Of a stretch of 64,000 nucleotides of DNA, positions 37,622 to 45,664 are shown in pieces. The notes beneath the pieces are model-generated. The model searched no databases and was not told where the DNA came from. It was given only the letters and a program-made list of their open reading frames with translations. The translations under genes and the position numbers were made by a program. Origin of the DNA: AP-15 sp963846635 (lineage in GTDB: Bacteria > Pseudomonadota > Alphaproteobacteria > ATCC43930 > CGMCC-115725). The stretch lies in assembly GCA_963846635.1 (NCBI GenBank), contig CAWJXM010000003.1:248001-312000 (forward strand), in the 5' to 3' direction. Numbering within the stretch: position 1 is the first letter of the stretch; each line of letters opens with the position of its first letter.

Positions 37622-38866
37622 TTGGCAAAATCGGCAAATCCGTGCAGACGCAATGGAATGAGCACGGGTCGGGCGGTGGCCGCGAGGCACCCAGCGGGTG
37701 AGCAACCATCAGTAGAGTACGGCAAGGAACGGTCGGTGATCGCCGACACGTTTGCGGGCCGGGTTCACGTAGAATGGGAGAAGGGCGAGGGGGCAGCGAT
37801 GACCCCGCTTGGCCAGCTTCCGTTTTTCATTGAGTACCTGAAGCAAGGCGGGTTGTTCGATGCTTGGGTTGCGGGGTGCCCGCTGTCTCTGACGAGCCCG
37901 AATGCGCCGTCGAAGCGGGACATCCTGGGGACAGTGATGTTGTCGGTGCTGGCCGGGCATCGGCGCTACGCCCACATTACGACGCTGCGCTGCGACCCGG
38001 TCAATCCACCACTGCTCGGGATGGCCAAGGTGGTCAGCGAGGACGCGGTCCGTCGGGCACTGAGCAAGATCGAGGCCGAAGCCGGGCGCGCCTGGCTGCA
38101 GGAACAGCTCGACTATTGCACGCGGCCGCTGTTGAGCGAACCCTGGATTCTTGATGTCGATACGACGGTGAAACCGCTCTACGGCCATCAGGAAGGAGCG
38201 GTGGTCGGTTACAACCCGAAGAAGCCAGGGCGGCCGTCGCACACCTATCACAGCTACATGTTGGCCAATCTGCGGCTGGTGTTGGAGGTCGAGGTTCAAG
38301 CGGGCAACCAGCACGCGGCGAAGCACTCGGCACCGGGACTATGGACGCTGTTGGATCGGCTGGGGCCGCAATGCGCTCCCTGGCTGCTGCGCGGTGATCG
38401 GGATTGGGGCAACGAGGGTGTGATCAGCGAAGCGGAGCGCCGCGGCCAAGCCTATCTGTTCAAGTTGCGCCTGACCAAGCGGGTGAAACGGGTGCTCGAG
38501 CGGGCGATGCGGGATGATGATTGGCACGATGCCGGGGCCGGCTGGCAAGGCAAGCATGGCGAGATCCGCCTGATGGGTTGGAGCCGGCAACGCCGCGTGG
38601 TCCTGCTCCGCCGCCGTCTGGCCGGGGTGATGATCACCCAGCCGCCGGCGGATGGGCAACTGGCGCTCGGCTTTGTCGAGATCGACGCGGCGCGCCAGGA
38701 AGCCTGGGAATATGCTGTTCTGGTGACCTCGCTGGAGGCCGAGGTTGTGACCATTGGGCAGCTTTACCGGGACCGGGGAGATTGTGAGAACAGCTTCGAC
38801 GAGTTAAAGAACCACTGGGGCTGGGGTGGATTTACGACCCACGACTTGGCGCGCTGCCGGATCATG
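37622..38866 (+). pseudogene. IS1380/IS4-like transposase truncated by IS481
   Basis: A DDE transposase with PNAPSKRDILGTVMLSVLAG, WILDVDTTVKPLYGHQEGAV (first Asp, then GYNPKKPGRPSH), LLRGDRDWGNEGVI (second Asp) and YRDRGDCENSFDELKNHWGW, which holds the catalytic Glu. It ends where the IS481 tip TGTATTAGC enters, just after the Glu region, so only the C-terminal tail is lost. The true start is unclear; the Met of MTPLGQLPFF at 37799 with GAGGGGGCAGCG before it is an alternative. Family assignment between IS1380 and IS4 is tentative. Confidence 0.75.
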
Positions 38867-39237
38867 TGTATTAGCTAAGATTTGATCTGACAGACGGTGT
38901 TGGCTGTCTGAGCCTGTGTTGTCCGTTCGTGGTCAAGCGGCCATGAGTTTCTCCATCGCCAATGGGATTGCGTCAAGGAAGGTCTGCATCGGGGTCTTGC
39001 CGAAACACCAACGGCCCTGATGCGGTCGACGATAGTTGTATTCGACTAGCCAGACGTCGAGATCGGCCTGCAGCTCGTCGATCGTGTGATAGATCTTCTT
39101 GCGGAACGCGATCCGGTAAAACTCGTCCAAGATCGTGCGATGGAAGCGCTCGCAGATGCCGTTCGTCTGCGGGCTCTTGGTCTTGGTGCGGCTGTGATCG
39201 ATGTCCGCAACCGCGAGATAGAGCTCGTATTCATGGC
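38867..39237 (-). pseudogene. IS481-family element, second 3' fragment
   Basis: Same end and transposase tail as at 21726-22149, differing at a few bases (for example LDVW for LDAW, LAVA for LTVA). It loses homology at the codons before EYELYL, where unrelated sequence leading to the IS5 element begins. The fragment keeps only the Glu part of the DDE motif. Confidence 0.88.
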
Positions 39238-39286
39238 GTTGGTGCACTTCCAGAGCTGAGCTCGAAATGACCCCAGCCCCAGGCCG

Positions 39287-40252
39287 TTACGCGATGACGC
39301 ACATCCGGCGGATGGAATCAGGGCGTCCGGCCGCCAGCATCCGGTTCAGGACCGCGCCGCCGATGGCTGCCTCAGTCTGCTGAGCGTCGAAACCGCGTGC
39401 TCGCAGCCGGGGTCCGATCAGCGCCTTGTAGCGGCCCATTGTCGTTTCGACCAGCGAGCGTTGGCCATAATCTGTTGCCTTCTGCCAGGCCAACCGCCCT
39501 TGTTCCAGGATCATCTCGAGATGCCGGTCACGCTGGGCGAGCGGACCTGGTTCACCATTGAGTACGGCCGTCGAGCGCGGCGGGATCACGACTTCGATGT
39601 CATCGCCGTGCGCGGCGATCGTGTTGTAGGTGGGCGCGCCATCATACGCGCCGTCAGCCGTTACCCGGGCGATCGCGCCATCAATCTGATCGAGCAACGG
39701 CGTAACCTGAGACGGATCATCGGCGTCCTGATCCGTCAGGGTCTGGGCCACTATCACGCCATTTTCGGCATCGACCGCCAGATGAAGCTTGCGCCATTTC
39801 CGGCGCGACTTCGCGCCGTGTTTCGCCTCCAGCCATTGACCCGCCCCGTAGACCTTCAGGCCCGTGCTGTCGATCAATAAGTGCAACGGACCGTCTGGCA
39901 CGGAGGCCGGCGGGATCACCGGCAGTGTCTCCGCCCGGCGGCTGATCGTGGAGTGATCCGGCGCTGAGATCGTAAGGTCCATCAGCGTGATGACCGATGC
40001 CATCAGACCTTCGGTCTGCCGCAACGCCAGCCTGAACGCCGTGCGAACCATCAGCGTGGTCTGGATCGCAGCGGCGGTATAGCGGGCCTGGCCTTTCGGT
40101 CCAACGGTTTGCCAGTGGTCCAGCGCCGCATCCTCAATCCACAACGTCAGACTGCCACGCCGGCGCAGTCCCGCTTCGTACTCCGGCCAATTCTGGACCT
40201 TGAACGCCATCTTCGGGATGTGGTGGCGGCGATCGTCGTTGTGTTTGTGCGG
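39287..40252 (-). CDS. IS5-family transposase, intact
   Basis: A 321-aa transposase starting MPHKHNDDRRHHIPKMAF. Blocks: LTLWIEDAALDHW, FSLMDLxIxxPDHSTISRR-like MDLTISAPDHSTISRRAETL, HLLIDSTGLKVYGAGQW (first Asp), VTADGAYDGAPTYNTI (second Asp) and YGQRSLVETTMGRYKALIG with the catalytic Glu. No stop interrupts it. The frame stays open upstream of the ATG for about 180 codons, but without family similarity. The ends of the element were not resolved. Confidence 0.88.
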   Translation of the reverse strand, partial: PHKHNDDRRHHIPKMAFKVQNWPEYEAGLRRRGSLTLWIEDAALDHWQTVGPKGQARYTAAAIQTTLMVRTAFRLALRQTEGLMASVITLMDLTISAPDHSTISRRAETLPVIPPASVPDGPLHLLIDSTGLKVYGAGQWLEAKHGAKSRRKWRKLHLAVDAENGVIVAQTLTDQDADDPSQVTPLLDQIDGAIARVTADGAYDGAPTYNTIAAHGDDIEVVIPPRSTAVLNGEPGPLAQRDRHLEMILEQGRLAWQKATDYGQRSLVETTMGRYKALIGPRLRARGFDAQQTEAAIGGAVLNRMLAAGRPDSIRRMCVIA

Positions 40253-40666
40253 CATCGGAATACCACGACAAAGGATGGCGTAGCGTGCCTCAGTGCTCCA
40301 GGCCGTCCAAGTGCACCAACGCCCTCGATATGCTGCAGCCAATGCCCGAGACACTACGCCAGGCACCGCGGCACGGTCTGCGGCCGCACGCATAACAATG
40401 CTCATGAGGCCAAAATCGCCTAGCCGTCGGCCTACCAACGCATTGCGCGAGCGTCCTCTCCTCCACGTTTGCCAACGATTTGCGAGTCGTGTCCCGGAAT
40501 CCGTCCTAAAGTCGACTCCGAATGGCAACTTTCCGCATCCGAGACGATCAAGCAAAACCAATTCTTTCATTGCAATAGAGCGAGACCTTGATGTTGTTAC
40601 ATGGACTACCCCAAGATTTAGCCGTACGTATCTTTTTACAAGTAACATCGCGCGGGGGGATCCATC

Positions 40667-40873
40667 ATGAAGCCCGGTCACCGAGACATCGCCAAGGACG
40701 TTCGCGCCTATCGGCGCCGCATAGCGGCCGCCGGCGAGAAGGAAGTGATGTTCAAGGTGTCCAACGAAACAGTAGCTCTCATTGACGAGCTCAAGCAACG
40801 CCTCGGCCTGCGCAATCGCGGCCAGGTCCTAGAGCAACATTTCCGAAATAGGAGAGAAGCCGCCCAGCAGTAA
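40667..40873 (+). CDS. Small ribbon-helix-helix protein upstream of repC1
   Basis: A 68-aa basic protein: a Lys/Arg-rich start (HRDIAKDVRAYRRRIAA) then KEVMFKVSNETVALIDELKQ and RLGLRNRGQVLEQHFRNRRE, a strand followed by two helices as in Arc/CopG regulators. A paralogue (45271-45481) stands in the same place before repC2, with LPRETVALLDEIKERQGLRN. Each is followed by a hairpin terminator and a conserved leader. A copy-number or repC regulator is the natural inference. Confidence 0.75.
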   Translation: MKPGHRDIAKDVRAYRRRIAAAGEKEVMFKVSNETVALIDELKQRLGLRNRGQVLEQHFRNRREAAQQ

Positions 40874-40887
40874 CAGCCCAGCAACAC

Positions 40888-40915
40888 GAAAGCCAGCCTT
40901 GGCGGGCTGGCTTTC
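40888..40915 (+). terminator. Hairpin terminator/attenuator behind the first RHH gene
   Basis: GAAAGCCAGCC and GGCTGGCTTTC form an 11-bp perfect stem with a TTGGCG loop, 15 bp after the stop of the small RHH gene and about 150 bp before repC1. The second module has the corresponding hairpin at 45495-45524, and both are followed by AAACTCRTGACGGGCC. Confidence 0.8.
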
Positions 40916-40984
40916 AAAACTCGTGACGGGCCTTTTCAGGCAACAGTTGGGAGACACACAGCCCAGCCTAGCCAAAAGATGCCG

Positions 40985-41038
40985 TCTCTGTCAAACGGAA
41001 ATTGGCGTTTCCGTTAACGCGGAAGGCTTGCCCGTCGC
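40985..41038 (+). promoter_or_regulatory. Conserved repC leader, copy 1
   Basis: This stretch has an inner inverted repeat AACGGAAA-TTGGCG-TTTCCGTT and ends in GGCTTGCCCGTCGC shortly before the repC1 start. The copy at 45600-45650 keeps CGGAAATTGCCGTTTC and GGTTGCCCGTCGC. In repABC plasmids the interval before repC encodes an antisense RNA that controls repC; a similar role is inferred here. Confidence 0.6.
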
Positions 41039-41062
41039 GATCAGCCAGAGAGGGGGATCGAG

Positions 41063-42382
41063 ATGGCACAAGACAATAGCGCCCACGGGGCGCAACGGGG
41101 GGGCTTTGCCCATGCCCCGACCGGCTTCCGGCGGCTAACGCCGGTGCTACTCAAGGCCAACCGCTTGGCCGAGGGTTTCGCCGGGCTGCCCCAGGGCGTC
41201 GAGTCGCCCGGGCAGTTGTTGGCCGCCTTCAAGGCCGCGGCGCCGCGGCTCGGCGTTTCGCCGCGGCTGGTGCATGCGGTCGACTGGCTGTTCTGCTTCA
41301 CCCAGCCGCAGGACTGGGAAGAAGGTACCCGGCCGATCGTGTGGCCCTCGGCCCAAATGCAGCAGGGAGCGCTCGGTCTCGGGCCCTCGCAGGCCAAGGA
41401 GATCAATAACCAGCTCATCGAGCTCGGCCTGGTCACGATGAAGGACAGCCCCAATGGCAAGCGCTACGGCCGCAGGCACGAGCAGACCGGACGGATCCTC
41501 GAGGCCTACGGCTTCGATCTCTCGCCGATCGCGGCACGCCACGCCGAATTTGTGAGGCTGGCCAAGGAAGCAAAGGTCGAGCGCGCCGCCATGGGGCGTC
41601 TACGCCGGCGAGCGACGATCGCGCGCAAGGCCATCGTCCAGATCCTCGAGACCGCTGCGGAATACGGTTTCGACGGCGAGGGATGGCAGACCCTCGCCCA
41701 TGAGACCAACGACCTCGTGCGCGCGCTGAGAGCCGTCGAGAGGCCGGACGAGATGGAAGCCGGGGTCAAGAGCCTCGAATGCTGGCAGCAGGCGGCGCGC
41801 GAGCGTCTCGAGCATCTGCTGGGAACAGTGGAAACCGGCCCCAAGGAGCCGGAAAATCGGCCCCACATATACAACTACAACCTAACCCTTAATCTTAAAA
41901 AAGATACTGTAATCACAGCCAACACGTGTAGCGGCGAGGCGGAAACCAGGGCTTCCCAATCCTCAACCCCGGTACAGCCGAAACGTCCGGACAAGGGCAT
42001 GGTCCACGGCATCGCTCCGGACGAACTGGTGCAGCTTGCACCAAAGCTGAAGCCCTATCTGCGCTGCCCCGATCCGACCTGGCCAGAGCTTGTCGACGCT
42101 GCCGATTGGCTGCGTGGCGATCTCGGCGTTTCGAAATCGCTGTGGGGCAAGGCCTGTCTCGCCATGGGCCGCGAATTGGCGGCAATCGCGCTGGCGATCG
42201 TGTCCACCAAGGAGGCGGAGCATTTCAAGACCTCGCCCGGCGGTTATTTCCACGGCATGGTCGCCAAGCACGTCGCCGGCGAATTGCATCTCGAGCGCAC
42301 GGTCTGGGCCCTGCGCCGCGCGACCGATCCGGGCCGCTATGCCGGGGGCGGAAGGAGCAAGTATGCAGAAATTGTACGGTAG
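41063..42382 (+). CDS. repC: RepC-type plasmid replication initiator, copy 1
   Basis: A 439-aa initiator. The N-terminal half begins PTGFRRLTPVLLKANRLAEG and includes LLAAFKAAAPRLGVSPRLVH, VDWLFCFTQPQDWE and VTMKDSPNGKRYGRR, the winged-helix DNA-binding part of RepC. The middle is low-complexity and AT-rich at DNA level. The C-terminal part has LVQLAPKLKPYLRCPDPTWP and EHFKTSPGGYFHGMVAKHVA, typical RepC ending. ATG at 41063 follows GAGGGGGATCGAG. In repABC relatives the origin lies within repC. It shares about two thirds of its residues with copy 2 by eye. Confidence 0.88.
   Translation: MAQDNSAHGAQRGGFAHAPTGFRRLTPVLLKANRLAEGFAGLPQGVESPGQLLAAFKAAAPRLGVSPRLVHAVDWLFCFTQPQDWEEGTRPIVWPSAQMQQGALGLGPSQAKEINNQLIELGLVTMKDSPNGKRYGRRHEQTGRILEAYGFDLSPIAARHAEFVRLAKEAKVERAAMGRLRRRATIARKAIVQILETAAEYGFDGEGWQTLAHETNDLVRALRAVERPDEMEAGVKSLECWQQAARERLEHLLGTVETGPKEPENRPHIYNYNLTLNLKKDTVITANTCSGEAETRASQSSTPVQPKRPDKGMVHGIAPDELVQLAPKLKPYLRCPDPTWPELVDAADWLRGDLGVSKSLWGKACLAMGRELAAIALAIVSTKEAEHFKTSPGGYFHGMVAKHVAGELHLERTVWALRRATDPGRYAGGGRSKYAEIVR
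41864..41925 (+). other. Candidate origin (oriV) inside repC1
   Basis: An AT-rich stretch in a GC-rich gene, with a dyad ATCTT-AAAAA-AGAT and then GATACTGTAATCACA. The same place in repC2 has a dyad and GATACGGTAATCACA. Location matches the intragenic origin known for RepC replicons. Confidence 0.5.
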
Positions 42383-42464
42383 CGTATTTCCCGTAGTGTG
42401 ATGGGTCGGGATAGGTTTCGGTCGGCTTGGCGCTCATGCGAGGACCGGCTGGCACCGTCAAGTT

Positions 42465-42549
42465 GGCCTTGTCGAAACCTCCGTGCCAAAAGTGACGATC
42501 TGAAAGGCTATTTATTTTAATAGTTTGCAGCGCTGCATTCGCTTCAAGC
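42465..42549 (+). repeat. Orphan Tn3-family transposon end
   Basis: GGCCTTGTCGAAACCTCCGT followed by GCCAAAAGTGACGATCTGAAAG and on to GCATTCGCTTCAAGC matches, for about 85 bp with few differences, the right end of the Tn3-family transposon (60560 inward). No transposase is attached. The preceding GGCACCGTCAAGTT reappears inverted at 46998-47011. Confidence 0.8.
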
Positions 42550-42900
42550 CATTTGTGCAGCCGTGCAAGGCAGGAAGCACGGGTTCGTTTATTCGTCCAT
42601 ACGGGCAAGCGTGCTTTCGTGCGACAACGCAACCGTGCATTATTGCGACTACGGAACCGTGCTTTCGTGCCTAAACGCAGAATCGAAAACGTGCAATTGT
42701 CTACGCACGAAAGCGAGCATTCGTCTGAGTACAAAAGCACGAAATACAAAAACTCGCCAGTTGCCGTCATTTCGTGCTATCTGGCAAACCAAAATGACCG
42801 CAATCACGGAAACGTGCTTTCGTATAACAACGCGACCGTGCCTTCGTGCTACGAAGCAATCGTACATTCTTGCAACTACGGAACCGTGCTTTCGTGTCGT

Positions 42901-43938
42901 AAGGCTTCTCCCCCTGCGTCCGGTGACACAATTCGTGGTGGCGGAATGCGCGAAGTTGGTATAGAACAAATAACGAACATAAGCTGCTGCAGAGGCCGCC
43001 ATGACCGACGTCCCGGGCTCCCTGATCGCATTCCAACAGCATTTCCCGGATGAGGCGGCCTGTGCCGCGTACCTGGCCGCGGTGCGCTGGCCGCATGGTT
43101 TTGTCTGTCCCCGCTGCGGCCACAGCAAAGCTTGGCTCTTGCAGACCAAGGCCTGGACTTACGAATGCGCCGGCTGCCGCAAGCAGACCTCGGTGACCGC
43201 TGGGACGATCCTGCACGGCTCCAAGCTACCGCTGACCCTGTGGTTCTGGGCCGCTTATCTGATGGCGACGCATTCCAACGGGATCTCCGCCCTGCAATTA
43301 CAACATCAGCTCGCCTTGGGCTCCTATAAGACGGCTTGGCTGCTCTGCGCCAAGCTGCGCGCCAGCATGGTGGCGCCCGAGCGCAACCCGCTATACGGCC
43401 TTGTCGAAGTCGATGAGACCGAGATCGCCTGCCGCAGCACGAATGATCCGCCCGCCGGCGGTGGGGGGCGCAGTCATCACGGCAAAATCCTCGTCGTCGG
43501 GGCGGTCGAAGGGCAAGACGGCGGGGCCGGTCCCGGCCGTATCCGCCTTCAAGAGGTGCTCGATTACTCGGCTGCCAGCCTGCATCCCGTCCTGGCTACC
43601 AATCTCGCCCCCGGTGCTACCGCCAAGACCGACGGCTGGTCTGGCTATCCGGGCGCTCCGGGCGTTCACCACGATCCTCATACGGTCGGCAAGATGGCTG
43701 CTCATATCGTGCTACCCTGGACCCACCGCGTCTTTTCCAATCTCAAAACCTGGGCGCTGGGTGTCTATCACGGCCTGCGCCGCGAGCACCGCCAGTCCTA
43801 CCTCGACGAATTCGTTTTCCGCTTCAATCGCCGCCATCACCGCCACGCTAGTTTCCGCTCCTTACTCGGCATCGCCGCCGGTCATGCGCCCTTCACCTAC
43901 AAGATGTTGGTCGCACCGGAAGCAATGACATAAGCCTT
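42901..43938 (+). mobile_element. IS1595-family element, copy B, with 8-bp target duplication
   Basis: Appears identical over 1038 bp to copy A, and bounded by CGTGTCGT on both sides (42893-42900, 43939-43946). It interrupts the partition repeat tract. Confidence 0.95.
43001..43933 (+). CDS. IS1595-family transposase, copy B, intact
   Basis: Same 310-aa protein as at 11735-12667, without a residue difference in the translations. Zinc ribbon, ISXO2-like DDE core and basic C-terminus are intact. Identity of two copies with different target duplications points to recent transposition. Confidence 0.93.
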   Translation: MTDVPGSLIAFQQHFPDEAACAAYLAAVRWPHGFVCPRCGHSKAWLLQTKAWTYECAGCRKQTSVTAGTILHGSKLPLTLWFWAAYLMATHSNGISALQLQHQLALGSYKTAWLLCAKLRASMVAPERNPLYGLVEVDETEIACRSTNDPPAGGGGRSHHGKILVVGAVEGQDGGAGPGRIRLQEVLDYSAASLHPVLATNLAPGATAKTDGWSGYPGAPGVHHDPHTVGKMAAHIVLPWTHRVFSNLKTWALGVYHGLRREHRQSYLDEFVFRFNRRHHRHASFRSLLGIAAGHAPFTYKMLVAPEAMT

Positions 43939-44098
43939 CGTGTCGTAACGCAGAATCGAAAACGTGTAATTGTCTACGCATAAAAACGAGCATTCGTCTG
44001 AGTACGAAAGCATGAAATACAAAAACTCGCCAGTTGCTGTCATTTCGTGCTATCTGGCAAACCAAAATGACCGCAATCACGGACGCCAGAAATCCAAA

Positions 44099-44749
44099 AT
44101 GTACGTCATCGTGCTAGCAAGTCAGAAGGGCGGGGCTGGGAAAACCACCCTCGCCGCGCATCTCGCCGTCGCCGCCGAAGCCGCCGGGGACGGCCCCGCC
44201 GTGCTGATCGACACCGACCCGCAAGGCTCCCTCTCGGCTTGGTGGAATGTCCGCAAAGCGGATTCGCCGAAGCTGGCGCCGATGACCATCGCCGAACTGC
44301 CGGAGAAGCTTGCGCTCCTGGCTGCGGCGGGCTACAGCGTTGCCGTCATAGACACGCCGCCGGCGATCACGGATGCGATCGGCGCGGTCGTTCAGTCGGC
44401 CGATCTCGTGCTGATCCCAACGCGGCCGAGCCCGCATGATCTACGCGCGGTCGGCAGTACCGTCTCACTGGTGCAGGGGGCGGGCAAGCCCTTCGTCTTC
44501 GCCGTCACCCAAGCCAAGCCCAACACGCGGCTCACCGTGCAGGCCATGGCGGCCCTGTCGGAGCACGGCAAGATCGCGCCCTCGATCGTGCACGACCGGG
44601 TCGATTACGCCGGCTCGATGATCGACGGCCGCACTGTGCAGGAAATCGATCCTCGAGGGCGCAGCGCCGCCGAAATGGCCGAGTTGTGGAAGTTTCTCGC
44701 GGCACAAATGGCAGATAGAACGAAAGCACGAAAGGTAGCCGTCGCATGA
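44099..44749 (+). CDS. parA: ParA-type partition ATPase, system 2
   Basis: A 216-aa short ParA. Deviant Walker A VLASQKGGAGKTTLAAH, A' motif VLIDTDPQGSLSAWW and Walker B VAVIDTPPAI; no N-terminal HTH, so type Ib. The ATG at 44099 opens at the fold (MYVIVLASQ); the open frame upstream is repeat DNA. Its 3' end overlaps the next gene by four bases (ATGA), so the two are translated together. The repeat tract upstream is its likely centromere. Confidence 0.92.
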   Translation: MYVIVLASQKGGAGKTTLAAHLAVAAEAAGDGPAVLIDTDPQGSLSAWWNVRKADSPKLAPMTIAELPEKLALLAAAGYSVAVIDTPPAITDAIGAVVQSADLVLIPTRPSPHDLRAVGSTVSLVQGAGKPFVFAVTQAKPNTRLTVQAMAALSEHGKIAPSIVHDRVDYAGSMIDGRTVQEIDPRGRSAAEMAELWKFLAAQMADRTKARKVAVA

Positions 44750-45090
44750 GAAGCAAACCTGCCGATCTGTCCGCCGGTCTTGTCGCCATCAAGGGCGCTG
44801 CGGCACCTTCGCCCGATATGCCGGGCAGGGCAGGGCCCTCGCCCGTGCCGCAAGTCGTGCCGCCAGCCGCGAATACGACCCCGCCGCCCCAGGCTACCGC
44901 CAGCGCAACGGCGCGCGCCAAGGCGGCACTAGAGCCTGAAACCAAGGAGGCCAACTTCACGCCGCTCAATTTCCGGATCCCGGCCTCCTTCCGGCGGGAA
45001 TTCCGGACCTACGCCGCGACCCACGACCTCAAGCTCAACGAGCTTTTGCGCCTCTGCTTCGAGGCCTACCGGCGCCAAATGGGCGATTAA
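44746..45090 (+). CDS. RHH partition partner (ParG-like), system 2
   Basis: A 114-aa protein with a long flexible, Pro/Ala-rich N-terminus and a compact C-terminus NFTPLNFRIPASFRREFRTY then DLKLNELLRLCFEAYRRQMG, a ribbon-helix-helix fold. The same layout is found in ParG/Omega-type partners: the tail stimulates ParA, the RHH dimer binds the centromere and represses the operon. Start overlaps parA. The exact family was not identified. Confidence 0.75.
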   Translation: MRSKPADLSAGLVAIKGAAAPSPDMPGRAGPSPVPQVVPPAANTTPPPQATASATARAKAALEPETKEANFTPLNFRIPASFRREFRTYAATHDLKLNELLRLCFEAYRRQMGD

Positions 45091-45270
45091 TCCGCCGACA
45101 ATTCGCACATTCAACTCGCGCGACATTCTCTCCGCATCAATTTTCGCATCCGAAACGATCGCCTTAATCCAATGAATTCAGAGGCAACGCCTGACGGCTA
45201 GCCTCTCCATGCCTGATCCCTCACCAGATTTAGTTTATAAATCCGGGTTGTTAGCGACTCATGGGGTAGG

Positions 45271-45481
45271 CATGGAAACGACCGCAGCAAATACCGGGGG
45301 TAACAAACATCGCGCCTACCGTCGCCGTCTAGTCGCCAACGGAAACCATCAGTTCATCGTTGCCTTGCCCCGCGAGACAGTCGCTTTACTTGACGAGATC
45401 AAGGAACGCCAAGGGCTGCGCAATCGCAGCCAGGCGGTCTTGCAACTCATCGAACGAGGGAGAGAAGTCGCCCAGCAGTAG
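45271..45481 (+). CDS. Small ribbon-helix-helix protein upstream of repC2
   Basis: A 69-aa paralogue of the protein at 40667: HRAYRRRLVANGNHQFIVAL then PRETVALLDEIKERQGLRNR and SQAVLQLIERGREVAQQ. ATG at 45271 is preferred to the earlier in-frame ATG at 45209 because similarity to the first copy starts just after it. A hairpin terminator and a conserved leader follow, then repC2. About 180 bp separate it from the partition operon upstream. Confidence 0.75.
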
Positions 45482-45494
45482 CCACCAAGATACA

Positions 45495-45524
45495 GAAAAG
45501 CCCGCCTTGCCGGGCGGGCTTTCT
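45495..45524 (+). terminator. Hairpin terminator/attenuator behind the second RHH gene
   Basis: AAAGCCCGCC and GGCGGGCTTT form a 10-bp stem with a short TTGCCG-like loop, 14 bp behind the RHH stop. The sequence right behind it, AAACTCATGACGGGCC, is shared with the first module. Confidence 0.8.
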
Positions 45525-45599
45525 AAACTCATGACGGGCCTCTTGGCCCACGTTTGGGACGAATTGCAGCTCCCAACCTAGCCGAGAGCCGCTTCCCTG

Positions 45600-45655
45600 T
45601 CAAGGCGGAAATTGCCGTTTCTGTCAACGGGGTAGGTTGCCCGTCGCAACCCACG
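45600..45655 (+). promoter_or_regulatory. Conserved repC leader, copy 2
   Basis: GCGGAAATTGCCGTTTCTGT and GGTAGGTTGCCCGTCGC line up with the leader of repC1. The proteins on both sides differ more than this noncoding block, which suggests selection on RNA or on protein binding. Confidence 0.6.
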
Positions 45656-45664
45656 GGGGAAGCG

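Larger units (their letters stand above)
42560..44090. repeat. Centromere-like repeat tract upstream of parA, split by IS1595
   Basis: Outside the IS (42560-42900 and 43939-44090) the DNA is full of variants of CGTGCTTTCGTG and its inverse GCACGAAAGC, about every 20-40 bp. A longer unit of about 140 bp, from ACGCAGAATCGAAAACGTG to ACCGCAATCACGGA, occurs once at about 42663-42802 and again at about 43947-44085 with few changes. The position right upstream of a ParA gene fits a partition site (parS) of iterated type. Confidence 0.75.

Noticed and set aside
39287..40798. A 503-aa start for the IS5 transposase
   Set aside because: The first ~180 codons have no family similarity and are composed unlike the rest; the Met at 40252 starts a normal-length enzyme.
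42553..43053. Several short open frames across the repeat tract before parA
   Set aside because: They are made of repeat units (CSRA, ATVPSC) and differ in all frames; a noncoding partition site explains them better.
42560..44090. CRISPR array
   Set aside because: The repeats are short, variable in sequence and spacing and occur in both orientations, without constant spacers or cas genes.
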